Shown here: one piece after another, positions 52,532-62,190 of the stretch
Layout of the letters: each line of letters starts with the position of its first letter
How positions within the stretch are numbered: position 1 is the first letter of the stretch
DNA from: Azorinus chamasolen
Taxonomy: Eukaryota; Mollusca; Bivalvia; Cardiida; Solecurtidae
Direction of reading: 5' to 3'
DNA: 64,000 nt
Assembly: GCA_963576725.1 (NCBI GenBank)
Contig: OY755247.1
Span: 15,440,526 to 15,504,525, forward strand
Program-made: the position numbers and the translations under genes
The notes under the pieces: model-generated
Seen by the model: only the letters and a program-made list of their open reading frames with translations
Databases searched by the model: none
Told to the model about the DNA's origin: nothing

Positions 52532-52767
52532 CTGTAACAAGAAAACAAACAAAAAATAAAATAAAATATAGGACAAACAACGCTAACCTTCTTTAAACAC
52601 ACAGGACGCAGTAAAATGAAGATCACACAGCATCCAAATATTACAAATGAATGCAGCAGAACTGTTATGTATGCAGTAGGAATCTGTTCTTTTCCAGAAA
52701 GTGCTTTTACTAATTTAAATCTATAGCCTAGCCGGGTCCTGTGAGATCCTCACTGATTTGCATGCAT

Positions 52768-52983
52768 TTAACACTTTTCCTCATGAATATTTATACCAGA
52801 ATGCATGACTTCATGAATATTCATTAACTGATTTTTTTTATAATGGCAAATGAACAAGAGAATATCTGGCCATTTCAGAAACTGTAGAATCAGATCTATT
52901 TTATCTCATAAACAAACAGAGAAGAGCCTGATCAGACGGCTCCTGGAGGAGCATTTGATCAGGGTCTTCACTATTTGCTATTA
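52768..52983. repeat. A2 MITE, 3'-truncated
   Basis: TTAACACTTTTCCTCATGAA start, hairpin GGCTCCTGGAGGAGC. Stops after CTTCACTATTTGC. Confidence 0.7.
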
Positions 52984-53209
52984 TGTCAGTCAACTTTTAC
53001 AGTGTCAAATTGAATTATTCATCTTTACAAACTGGAGGAGAGGTACTGTGACTGGGTGTCCGAATATTTCAGGTATATGGGGTATTTCTGTGCGAATTCC
53101 TTCCTGCATTGTACTCAAAACATGTAAGACATGTTTGATACGTCCAAAGTATCAATAAAGTCATGATGACTGATGAAGACCATAGCAGGTTCTGAAACCA
53201 GTCACCCTT

Positions 53210-53433
53210 CTAACGCTTTCCCCGTATAGGCTATTTTAAGATCCAATCTCTTTGAATAAATCTCCGGAAAAGGATCATTTACTAGAGAAAAGGAAATTTT
53301 CAGAATTGCATACCAGTAGTTTTGGAATCATTTTGATGAAATAGAGAAATATTTTGCGCTATTTATAACAATGGCTTCACAAAGTGACTTTTACAGAGGC
53401 GTCAGAAGGTGTCAATATGCGGGAATAGGTTAA
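53210..53433. repeat. B MITE, eroded hairpin
   Basis: CTAACGCTTTCCCCGTATAG start, AATATGCGGGAATAGGTTAA end. The palindrome is reduced to TTTTGCGC. Confidence 0.7.
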
Positions 53434-53768
53434 TGCCTTTGCAAACAGAGTAGACCCAGACCAAACAGTTCCTGTAGGTGATGTCTGATCCAGATCTACA
53501 GTTTGCCTATTGGATAATACAGATTAGATTCTTCAGTTTCTGCCATGGCCAAAGTCTCTTGTTCATAATGCCAATTATAGAAATTTGACTGATTAAAAAA
53601 TTTAGGAGCCATTTTGATCTGGGTCTGCTCTATTTGATTATGGAATTATTATAATAGATTTGATTCTACAATTTCTGAAATGAAAAAAAATCCCTTGACC
53701 AACTGTAAAAACTCAGTTAATGAATATCCATGAAGTCATGAATTCTCGTATAAATATTCATGAGATAA
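53430..53768. repeat. two partial A2 MITEs
   Basis: TTAATGCCTTTGCAAACAGA with hairpin to about 53600, then a second right half (AGGAGCCATTTTGATCTGGG, ATTCTACAATTTCTG) ending ATATTCATGAGATAAAG. Confidence 0.6.
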
Positions 53769-54168
53769 AGTGATACCATAAGTGTTGAAATGTTAAGATA
53801 CCAGTATTATCATTTGATGTTATCTCACTGCATTGTTTGTTGTTGGTTTGCAAAAAAAACTCGGGACATGAAATCTTGTGGTTCTTTATTCTCAATGAGA
53901 GTGTCAGACAGTTTTATTCTGATAAGACTGTGAGATATTTGTTTGCTAAGGTATGACATTCTTCCCTGGCATGCAAGAGAAGAAGAATAAAACTTCTGTA
54001 GTAAAAAGGTGCCATGCAAATTACACACAATCATATCCTTTCAACCACTGCGCCAGAAACTGTAACAGTTTACTGTTGTCCTGTCGCATATTTTTGTCTG
54101 CTAATTTGACCATCTAACATGTATCTTTCTTTTAACTCCTCAAAAATGCAATGAAGAAAAAATAACTA

Positions 54169-54335
54169 CAGTAAAACCTCTCTATAACAGCCACCTAATT
54201 ACATCAACTATTTTGTGTTAAAGGCAGATGGGTGCTTAAAGCAAGGTGAAACTTTCACCTTGCTTTAAGCAGCCACCTGCCCTAAGTACCAATTAATAAA
54301 CACAATTTAGTGGTCATTATACAGAGGTTTTACTG
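54169..54335. repeat. C MITE with symmetric tip deletion
   Basis: TA-flanked; CAGTAAAACCTCTCTATAAC and ATACAGAGGTTTTACTG. The inner arms GCTTAAAGCAAGGTGAAA / CTTTCACCTTGCTTTAAGC meet directly; the tip with CTCCTATAGGAG is gone from both arms. Confidence 0.82.
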
Positions 54336-54562
54336 TAATCCAAAAGTCAATCAGCAACAGGCCTTTTTTCTTTATCTGATCTGGATCCAAACCTTCCACC
54401 AGTGTCAGAGACATTTGCAGCTCAGCAGTGCCAAGGGAAAAACCAGGGACAGCAGCAGGTTGTGGAAATACCATCAATCACAGTCAATGAGAAAAATGTC
54501 AAACTAATTCCCACCAATCATTCATACGATTTAACAGTAAAAAACAAATATGCTTAACCCTA

Positions 54563-54750
54563 CTAACTCTTCGAACACTCAGAAACTGTCTTCTGCAAAA
54601 AAACTGATGTGTACTTCAATTCTCATAGTGCATTTCCCTTCAATTTCTTTTTCAAAATTGTGATACCCTTTGAAAAAAGTTTGGATCCAGATTATATACC
54701 AAATCATTTGTCATTGATCACTCAAAAGGATCCAAACTGATCTACACTCT
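54563..54750. repeat. F MITE, degenerate
   Basis: CTAACTCTTCGAACACTCAG start, AAGTTTGGATCCAGATTATA / TCAAAAGGATCCAAACTG hairpin remnant. Confidence 0.5.
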
Positions 54751-54909
54751 GACACTGTTACTGTCTTTCAAAACATTAAAGTTTCTGGACGCCAATGGTG
54801 ACGACAATGCGAACGCCAGAGTTACAACAATAGCTCTTTTTTTTTCTTCTTCGAAAAACAAACAAGAAAAAAATAGAAAATATGGACATAATATACAACA
54901 TAGATATAC

Positions 54910-55091
54910 AGTAAAACCTTTAGGAACAAATGCAGATGTCTTTAAAAGCAGGTGGTTACTTATCCTTTTGCTCCATAAATATGCCTTTTTATGCTATCGC
55001 AAACAGAGTAGACCCAAATCAGATAGCTCCTATAGGGAAAGACCCACAATGAAAAGACCTAGAATTAGACCTATTTTTTGAGGAGTCTTAC
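54910..55091. repeat. C MITE with an A2 fragment inside
   Basis: CAGTAAAACCTTTAGG start, GAGGAGTCTTACTG end. About 54959-55038 is an A2 left end with half a hairpin (TTTTGCTCCATAAATATGCC, GCTCCTATAGGG). Confidence 0.6.
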
Positions 55092-55223
55092 TGTCCAATC
55101 AATCTAATACAAAGTGCCTAGTTTATCATTTGACAGTACTGAACTGACACTCATCAATCTTCTATTTCCTTGGGTATAATTATTGTTTTCATTCTCAATC
55201 TATATAATAGATATTTCCTTATA

Positions 55224-55437
55224 CGGTAAAACCCCACTAAGCCAGAATTCTAGTAAAGAAGAATTTAGATACTTTTAGACTAATAGCTGCTAAATGCAGG
55301 GCGAAAGTCATGCAGAAAGCTCCTAGAGGAGCTTTCTGCATGACTTTCACCCTGCATTAAGCTGCCACCTGTCTCAAAGACCATTATTAGTACTGAATTA
55401 AATGTACGGATTAGAGGGGTTCTACTGTATCAGTAAA
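55224..55437. repeat. C MITE, complete (214 bp)
   Basis: CGGTAAAACCCCACTAAGCC start, GAGGGGTTCTACTG end. Perfect arms GAAAGTCATGCAGAAAGCTC / GAGCTTTCTGCATGACTTTC, apex CTCCTAGAGGAG. Confidence 0.84.
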
Positions 55438-55452
55438 ACCTTACAGAGTATA

Positions 55453-55529
55453 TTGAGGGCTTGGTGCAAAACTATTCTAACTCCTTCACTTTATGAAGGA
55501 GTTAGAATAGTTTTGCATCAAGCCCTCGA
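55453..55529. repeat. E palindrome, 77 bp
   Basis: GAGGGCTTGGTGCAAAACTA / TAGTTTTGCATCAAGCCCTC arms of 37 bp around TTT, with two mismatched positions. Sixteen bases beyond the neighbouring C element. Confidence 0.85.
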
Positions 55530-55621
55530 ATTATAGAAGTCAAGAGAAAATTATATTGGTTACAATTCACTCCTGGGAAAATTCACAGATTCTTCAAATA
55601 TCCTGGAACGCGTACTATAAA

Positions 55622-55835
55622 TAGCCCTAAACCTAATGTAAGAAATAATGACATCATGAATATTTATTAGGTTGTATCTTATAATGGCAATATGAACACA
55701 GGAATTTTTTTCATCATGGCATAATCTATACAATCAGATCTATAAAATTCATAAGACTTTGATCAGACAGCTATAGGAGGTATTTGATCTGGGTCTACTC
55801 TGTTTGCAAAGGTGGGACAAGGATTCTCTATCATA
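55622..55835. repeat. A2 MITE, eroded
   Basis: ATGACATCATGAATATTTAT block, broken hairpin (CAGACAGCTATAGGAGG), right arm ATCTGGGTCTACTCTGTTTG. Confidence 0.6.
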
Positions 55836-55884
55836 CAGAAGGGAAAATTATCTTGGCTAGAAAAGTAGCAATCACCTGTTTTTT

Positions 55885-56110
55885 TTAACCCTATACTCCC
55901 TATATAAGTACACCTTTTAACACCTTTGCAGAGTGGACCCAGATCAGGGTCTGCTCTGTTTGCTTACAAAATAGTATATATATCTGATTCTACAGTTTCT
56001 CCATTGGCCAAAATTTCCAGTGTTCAAATGTCATTATAATCAATAATCTAATTAATATCCATGCTGCGATTCTTTCTTAGTTTCCAGAATATTCATGGAG
56101 TAAAGGGTCA
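55885..56110. repeat. A2 MITE with left hairpin arm deleted
   Basis: TTAACCCTATACTCCCTATA start, CATGGAGTAAAGGGTCAA end. CCCAGATCAGGGTCTGC shows the collapse. Confidence 0.72.
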
Positions 56111-56140
56111 AGATACCTATTCTCAATCAATAAATGCTCA

Positions 56141-56395
56141 TTTAGCCTTTTCCCAGTTACATATTTATGTAAGATATAATAGCATCATGAATATTTATTA
56201 GCTGAAGTTTTATAATGGCATAATTTTTTAATTATGACATGCATGTACATAGGCTTTTTTAGTATAGGTAGAAAGTAGATCTATTACAAGTTCATAAGCA
56301 AACAGAGCAGACCCAGATCAAATGGCTCCTACAGGAGCCATCTGATCTGGGTCTACGCTGTTTGCAAAGGCATGAAAAAGTGAAGAAAAGGGTAA
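56141..56395. repeat. A2 MITE, good hairpin
   Basis: Perfect tip CCCAGATCAAATGGCTCC T ACAGGAGCCATCTGATC. Start TTTAGCCTTTTCCCAGTTAC, end AAGAAAAGGGTAA. Confidence 0.75.
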
Positions 56396-56739
56396 AGCCA
56401 GGTTGCACTGTACGTTTATTGCCAGGAAAACTTTTAGAACCAGTAATTACTTGTAATTGCTTTGGGAATTCAACAACATTACATTCTTACTGTTTACATA
56501 GAAACAAGTCTTCTGGTAAATTCCTAACACAACAAGCTCCAGGAACCTTGTTCCTGCACAACTCATCACTGTCTCTTAGCAACCTTTCTAATGTCACGTC
56601 TGCAAAAATCGTCATCTGCTTTGATTCACAAAGTATATAAGTGTTTTTGTTCTAGACTATTTTTTAAAAAATGATCTAATCAGCCTGCTGAAATTGTCAG
56701 GTTCTTATCTACATGCCAAAATGTGTCCAAAGGTTATTA

Positions 56740-56870
56740 TTTATTCAGTCAGATTGACTGAATTCTACAGTTTCAGACAAAAAAATCATGTTTTCATATA
56801 CCATAATAAAAATTCAGCTGAAAGATATTTATGATGTCAATATTTCTTACATGAATATTCATCAGTTAAC
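56740..56870. repeat. A2 MITE right half
   Basis: ACTGAATTCTACAGTTTCAG, TTATGATGTCAATATTTC, CATGAATATTCATCAGTTAA; its end TTAA starts the next A1. Confidence 0.6.
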
Positions 56871-57115
56871 CTTTTCCCTGTTCTCTGTTTATTCCTAATT
56901 TCAGTACCTACTGAATATTCATTTACAAAATAATAATAAAGAAACATTGAAGGCGGAACATTGGAGATATTTTAGAAAGCAAAGAAACAGAACTATCAAA
57001 TACTATTAGCAAACAGAGCAGACCCTGATCAGATGGCTCCTTTAGGAGCCGTCTGATCTGGGTTTACTCTGTTTTCAAATGCGTGAAAACACGTTTGTAT
57101 GAGGGAAAGGGTTAA
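56866..57115. repeat. A1 MITE, complete (250 bp)
   Basis: TTAACCTTTTCCCTGTTCTC start, ATGAGGGAAAGGGTTAA end, apex GGCTCCTTTAGGAGCC. Confidence 0.87.
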
Positions 57116-57271
57116 AGGGTTAACCCTTTACTTCACGAATATTCATACAAGTAATAATGACACCAAAAATATTAATTTGATTCATTCTTATAATGGTACC
57201 ATGACATAGGAAATTTTAGACATGGGAGGAATTATAGAATGAATTAGATTGATATAATTCCATATGCAAAC

Positions 57272-58510
57272 AAGAGCACCGCAAGACGGGGCAATATACG
57301 CCCGAAGGCTGTTCTATAAAATTATGTTGAAAAATAAAGGAGGAGTTAGTTGCACAAGAAATTGCTACCCGAAACTATCAAAGGGCAATAACTCCAGAAT
57401 GAAAAATGATATGAGAGTTATCTCACTGATATGCACAACTACACATCAATATCTATCATTCCTGAAAGTTTGAAGAAATTATGTTGAAAAATAAAGGAGG
57501 AGTTAGTTGCACAAGAAATTGCTACCCGAAACTATCAAAGGGCAATAACTCCAGAATGAAAAATGATATGAGAGTTATCTCACTGATATGCACAACTACA
57601 CATCAGTATCTATCATTCCTGAAAGTTTGAAGAAATTATGTTGAAAAATAAAGGAGGAGTTAGTTGCACAAGAAATTGCTACCCGAAACTATCAAAGGGC
57701 AATAACTCCAGAATGAAAAATGATATGAGAGTTATCTCACTGATATGCACAACTACACATCATTATCTATCATTCCTGAAAGTTTGAAGAAATTATGTTG
57801 AAAAATAAAGGAGGAGTTAGTTGCACAAGAAATTGCTACCCGAAACTATCAAAGGGCAATAACTCCAGAATGAAAAATGATATGAGAGTTATCTCACTGA
57901 TATGCACAACTACACATCAGTATCTATCATTCCTGAAAGTTTGAAGAAATTATGTTGAAAAATAAAGGAGGAGTTAGTTGCACAAGAAATTGCTACCCGA
58001 AACTATCAAAGGGCAATAACTCCAGAATGAAAAATGATATGAGAGTTATCTCACTGATATGCACAACTACACATCAGTATCTATCATTCCTGAAAGTTTG
58101 AAGAAATTATGTTGAAAAATAAAGGAGGAGTTAGTTGCACAAGAAATTGCTAACGGACGGACGGACGGACGCACTAACAAATGGGTAGTTGTGTGACTTT
58201 TTCCTTTGATCTTTTCTTGTGGGACTAGTCCCACAAGTAAAACTATTTTTGGCTCTAACTTTGGAATAGAATGATCTGGAAGCTAACCCTAACCCTAACC
58301 CTATGTCCCACAACTGGCCAGGTTAATGTCACAAGAAATGGCCAGGTTAATGTCACAAGAGATGGCCAGGTTAATGATTTTACTTGTGCGACTAGTTAGA
58401 AAAAGTCACACAACTACCCTTTGGTGAGTGCGGACAGACGGACAGACGGACGGACGGACGGACGGACGACATGCGCCATACCATAATACGTCCCTTCGGG
58501 CGTATAAAAA
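57272..58510. mobile_element. pearl/Helentron-like element, 157 bp core array
   Basis: Subterminal inverted repeat TATACGCCCGAAGG (left, about 57295) and CCTTCGGGCGTATA (right, about 58493). A core unit of exactly 157 bp (GAAGAAATTATGTTGAAAAA at 57472, 57629, 57786, 57943, 58100) is repeated over five times, almost identical. Then GGAC repeats, split by a nested TIR element. This matches the published architecture of bivalve pearl elements. Confidence 0.87.
58171..58431. mobile_element. TIR element nested in the pearl microsatellite
   Basis: Inverted ends of about 33 bp, perfect over GGGTAGTTGTGTGACTTTTT. GGAC microsatellite lies on both sides. Inside: the 22 bp palindrome CTTGTGGGACTAGTCCCACA AG near 58213, three TGGCCAGGTTAATG repeats (23 bp spacing), and three TAACCC units. 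No coding capacity. Confidence 0.8.
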
Positions 58511-58603
58511 AGCAGACCCTTATCAGACAGCTCCTAGAGGAGCCATGTGATCTGGGTAGACTTAAAATTTCAGCATAAAAAGGCTTGTCTATGGAGTAAA
58601 TGG

Positions 58604-58854
58604 TTAATCCTTTCCCACTTATAAACGTGTTTTCACGCATTTGCAAACGGAGCAGACCCAGATCAGATGGCTCCTATAGGAGCTGTCTGATCAAGGTCTG
58701 CCCTGTTTGCTAATGGAATTTGACAGATATGTTTCTAAACTTTCAGAAATGGCTTCAATGTTCCACCTTCCATATTTCATTATAACTAATTTTGTCCATG
58801 AATATTCAGTATGTATTGAAATTTGGAATGAGTATAGAACAGGGAAAGGGTTCA
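58604..58854. repeat. A1 MITE, complete, chained
   Basis: Shares TTAA 58604 with the A2 before it. TCCTTTCCCACTTATAAACG, apex GGCTCCTATAGGAGC, end GAACAGGGAAAGGGTTCA. Confidence 0.84.
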
Positions 58855-59215
58855 GATACTCATGAATATTCACCAGTGATGGCTCCACTGTATTCAAAGT
58901 GTATCAGAATTGCGGTATAACCTTCTTTATAATTCATGGAGCTCATAGCAGGGAAATATCAAAATAATTACTTCTAAACAAATTGACAGGAAAGCAGTCT
59001 TAAAACTACAAGAGAAAACGCTTTTAGATCCTTTAGAGATCAGAACCACTGCCGTGCTAATGATTTGAAAACAGTTGAAATGGTTCGGAGACAGTGACGA
59101 AGACCAACTGGGAAATAACCAAAACAGGTTTGTATTTCATCAAACATTGACACTGGAAATTCTTCAGCGAAATACAAATCACCCTTACACGGTCTTCTGT
59201 CTCTAAAAGTCTGAG
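58855..59215. other. no recognised feature
   Basis: Between MITEs. The minus-strand frame 59040-59258 runs into the B2 end and shows no known domain or splice-supported homology. Confidence 0.35.
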
Positions 59216-59502
59216 TTAACCCATCCCCTCTTTGAATAAATCTACCAAAAAGGAGCATTTACAAGAGACAATGAAAATCTTAGAATTGCGTAGTTTTGAA
59301 ACCATTGTGATAAATAGAGCATAATTTTGCTCCTATGGAGCAAATCGAGGGCTTGGTGCAAAACTATTCTAACTCCTTCACTTTGTGAAGGAGTTAGAAT
59401 AGTTTTGCACCAAGCCCTCGAAATGCTCTATTTACCACAATGGTTTCAAGAAGTAACTTTTACAGAGGCGTAGAAAGGCGTATTTATGGAGAAAAGGGTC
59501 AA
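59216..59502. repeat. B2 MITE with an E palindrome inserted at its apex
   Basis: TTAACCCATCCCCTCTTTGA start, TATTTATGGAGAAAAGGGTC end. The hairpin tip is GAGCAAA, then the E element, then AATGCTCTATTTACC. Confidence 0.85.
59345..59421. repeat. E palindrome, 77 bp, perfect
   Basis: TCGAGGGCTTGGTGCAAAAC to GTTTTGCACCAAGCCCTCGA; two exact 37 bp arms around TTT. It sits in the loop of the B2 hairpin with AA on both sides (GCAAA | AATGC). Confidence 0.9.
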
Positions 59503-59546
59503 AGCACATAGCCCTACCTCTAATATTCAAACTCTACCGGGCCTTT

Positions 59547-59872
59547 TTAACCCTTTCCTTCATGTAAACATGAATTCACACATTTGCAAACTGTGTAGAA
59601 CCAGATCAGATGGCTCCTATTGGGGCCGTCAGATCAGGGTCTGCTCTGTTTGCTTTTGACATGACGCAGGTCTGATTCTATATGTCATAGCAACAAACTC
59701 CTGACTAGGAGTTATCTGATCTGGGTTGCCTCTGTTTGCTTATTGTGTAATATAGATCTAATTTACAGAGTCAAAACTTTGTGTTCTTATTATGCTATAA
59801 GACATATTTAGCTAATTGTTATTCATAATTACACTAGATCTTACATAAATATTCATGGAGTAAATGGGTTAA
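59547..59872. repeat. A-type MITE with two hairpins
   Basis: TTAACCCTTTCCTTCATGTA start, CATGGAGTAAATGGGTTAA end. Hairpin GGCTCCTATTGGGGCC, then a second right arm (CTAGGAGTTATCTGATCTGG), suggesting internal duplication. Confidence 0.7.
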
Positions 59873-59941
59873 ACTTTACTCTAAAAACATTTCTGGTTAT
59901 TGATGATTGCAGTGGGTTTCTCTCTACCAATGTATGATATC

Positions 59942-60164
59942 TTAACCCTTTCCTTGTTGAATATTCATGTAAGAAAAAACGATATCATGATATTTATTAG
60001 CATATGTACACAGAAATCTTTTAGAAGATACTGTAGAATCAGATCTATAATTTCACCATCAAACAGCAGATTCTAAACACACAGCTCCTATAATAGCTGT
60101 CTGATCTTGGTCTACTCTGTTTGCAATGACATAAAAATGGACTTTATATGAAGGAAAGGGTTAT
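59942..60164. repeat. A2 MITE
   Basis: TTAACCCTTTCCTTGTTGAA start, ATATGAAGGAAAGGGTTAT end. Hairpin tip GCTCCTATAATAGC. Confidence 0.75.
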
Positions 60165-60513
60165 TTGAATTTAGAGACTATTCTCCTGTTTGATTGACCT
60201 GGCACAGATTACAATTTATTCATAGAATATTTATTCCCGGGCTTCAAGCAAGAACCTATGAAATCTTTTATTACCAAATTACAGACATAGACTTTAATAT
60301 CCCAGGAACCCAAGCACTCTGGAAAACATTAGAATATTCTATGTTCAGATATTTATTCTGAAGTTTATAGCCAGTATTAGAATTTAATAAGTCTGCAAAT
60401 TCACCAAAATATCCACCACCATTCAGTTTCGAAGGACATGAAATATTCATTGCTCAAGATAAGGCACCAATTGCAAGGTCATAAAACTTGAATCTGATTT
60501 GATTCTCAGGGAA
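60165..60513. other. no recognised feature
   Basis: AT-rich; no MITE ends or coding signal seen. Confidence 0.35.
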
Positions 60514-60557
60514 CTGATTGGTCAGATTTTGAGCTTGATCAAAATCTGACCAATCAG
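60514..60557. repeat. isolated perfect hairpin, 19 bp arms
   Basis: CTGATTGGTCAGATTTTGA, loop GCTTGA, then the exact reverse complement. Not linked to the other families. Confidence 0.85.
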
Positions 60558-60655
60558 ATGCTTCAGAATTTGAACTCAAGACTCAAACATTTTCATTTTC
60601 TCCACCAATCTCTGAATTGTGACTACTCAGTCTAATTATCTCAAGACAATTTTTC

Positions 60656-61090
60656 AACCCTTGCCCCATGATTATCCATTTTAAAATTAATTACTGCATA
60701 AATATTCATAGAATGATTTTTTATAATTATACATTATTAACCAATTCCTCCATATGCTATTTTTAGATCCAACCACTTTGAAGAAATCTACCGAAAAGGA
60801 GCATTAACTAGAGAAAAGGAAAATTTTAGAATTTTGAAGTTTGAAACCAATGTGATAAATATTCATCACAATGGTTTCAATAGGCGATTTTTACAGAGGC
60901 GTAGAAAGGCGTATTTATGAAGGAAAGGGTTAAGGAAATGTTCGGCTGTGACAGACACTTCAGAATTAGATTTATATTATCCCATAATTAAAAAGAGTAG
61001 ACCCAGATCTGATGGTTCCTACAGGAGCTGTCTTATCATGGTCTACTCTGTTTGCAAAGGTGCTGAAAGTCGTCTTTAATTTATGAAGGA
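60656..61090. repeat. A2 MITE interrupted by B2
   Basis: AACCCTTGCCCCATGATTAT to TTATAATTATACATTA. After B2 it resumes GGAAATGTTCGGCTGTGACA, then hairpin GGTTCCTACAGGAGC and end AATTTATGAAGGAAG. Confidence 0.72.
60737..60933. repeat. B2 MITE, hairpin mostly deleted
   Basis: TTAACCAATTCCTCCATATG start, TATGAAGGAAAGGGTTAA end. AATGTGATAAATATTCATCA shows the lost palindrome. Confidence 0.78.
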
Positions 61091-61229
61091 AGCCGATCAC
61101 TGAGTAGTCACAACTATAGGTTTGGTGGAGAAAGGAAGAAAATATTGTTTCAAAAATGTTTCTTGTGGCATCCAGCTGATCTAGATCAATAATCTTGATC
61201 CCATTCATATTTATTATTTGCTCCAATGA

Positions 61230-61451
61230 TTAACCCTTTACTCACTTAAAATACGCTCTTTCTATGCCTTAGCAAACAGAGAAGACTCAGGTCAGACTGT
61301 TCCTGTGGGAGCAGCTGTCTGATCAGGGTCAGCTGTGTTTGCTTATGGTATAACATAAATATTGTTCATGGCAGAATATGCTATTACAACAATAGTTATT
61401 ACTCTAATTAATATTCATGATGTGATTATTTCTTACACGAGTAAAGGGCAA
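61230..61451. repeat. A2 MITE
   Basis: TTAACCCTTTACTCACTTAA start, ATTTCTTACACGAGTAAAGG end. Hairpin tip GTTCCTGTGGGAGC. Confidence 0.72.
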
Positions 61452-61521
61452 AAAACCAAAAATGATGATTTGCTCACAACCTGTAAATAAATAACTGTTC
61501 ATTGCCAAAATTCCCAGCTAA

Positions 61522-61987
61522 TTAACTCTGAATTAGCACTCTAAGTAATTCATCGTCTAAAAGAGTAAACTGTTGTCCTTAGATCTACTTCAATTCTTAA
61601 CCCTTCCCTTGCTGAATTTTAAAATACATTTCTCCTTCTTTATCCATGCCCTGTTGTATAATTATATATATCTTCACTGTGTACAGGTATTTCGCTGTGC
61701 AATCACTGCTGTGGAGTGCACTGGTTGCACAATCACCTTGTAAATAGTGCAGACCCTGATGAGACAGCTCCTGCAGGAGCTGACTCATCTGGGTCTTCAC
61801 TATTTACAGGTAGGTATATTGACGCGAATAGCAAGCGAAGGGTTAAATTAATATAAAATTTCTCTCATTTCTTTGCAAAAATATTGTCAGAGTGTCAAAC
61901 AGTTTTGATCCAGATCCTGTCACATTATCCAAACTGCTTGCATAGATTATATGATGATTTTTGCCTTTTAGAATCCTGCAGAGTTAA
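61522..61987. repeat. F MITE interrupted by a G element
   Basis: TTAACTCTGAATTAGCACTC to CTACTTCAATTC, then G, then AATTTCTCTCATTTCTTTGC, a GTTTTGATCCAGATCC hairpin remnant, and ATCCTGCAGAGTTAA. The intact F copy has CTTCAATTCTTAAAATAAAC at the split, supplying the TTAA target. Confidence 0.82.
61597..61846. repeat. G MITE, complete (250 bp)
   Basis: TTAACCCTTCCCTTGCTGAA start, AATAGCAAGCGAAGGGTTAA end. Palindrome TTGTAAATAGTGCAGACCCT ... CTTCACTATTTACAG with apex AGCTCCTGCAGGAGCT. Inserted in F. Confidence 0.88.
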
Positions 61988-62190
61988 CTCTTTCCTCCAT
62001 AAATACGCCTTTCTACGCCTCTGTAAAAGTAACTTAATGAAACCATTGTGATAAATATGAGCAAATGCTCGATTTATCACAATGGTTTCAAAACTACACA
62101 ATTCTAAAATTTTCTCTAGTAAATACTCCTTTTCGGTAGATGTATTCAAAGCGGTTGGATCTAAAAAAAACCTATGAGGGAAAGGGTTAA
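61984..62190. repeat. B2 MITE, chained
   Basis: Shares TTAA with F. TTAACTCTTTCCTCCATAAA start, ATGAGGGAAAGGGTTAA end. Shortened tip ATGAGCAAATGCTCG. Confidence 0.8.

Larger units (their letters stand above)
57120..58607. repeat. A2 MITE interrupted by a pearl-like element
   Basis: Left part TTAACCCTTTACTTCACGAA to CCATATGCAAACA; right part AGCAGACCCTTATCAGACAG to ATGGAGTAAATGGTTAA. The split is within the left hairpin arm. Confidence 0.83.
60575..61190. repeat. D MITE interrupted by A2 (itself carrying B2)
   Basis: D left half TTTCTCCACCAATCTCTGAA to CTCAAGACAATTTTT (60655). Right half ACTGAGTAGTCACAACTATA GG to GGTGGAGAAAG from about 61095. The interior is an A2 copy. Confidence 0.68.

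Noticed and set aside
53825..54034. possible missing ADAM 5' exon (minus strand)
   Set aside because: No prodomain or signal-peptide pattern and no AG/GT borders in phase 0; the same holds for 56362-56640 and 59040-59258.
57312..58150. CRISPR-like array
   Set aside because: The 157 bp units are almost identical throughout, with no unique spacers, and the DNA is clearly animal.
58283..58303. interstitial telomere
   Set aside because: Only three TAACCC units, inside a small TIR element; too short to mark a chromosome end or fusion.
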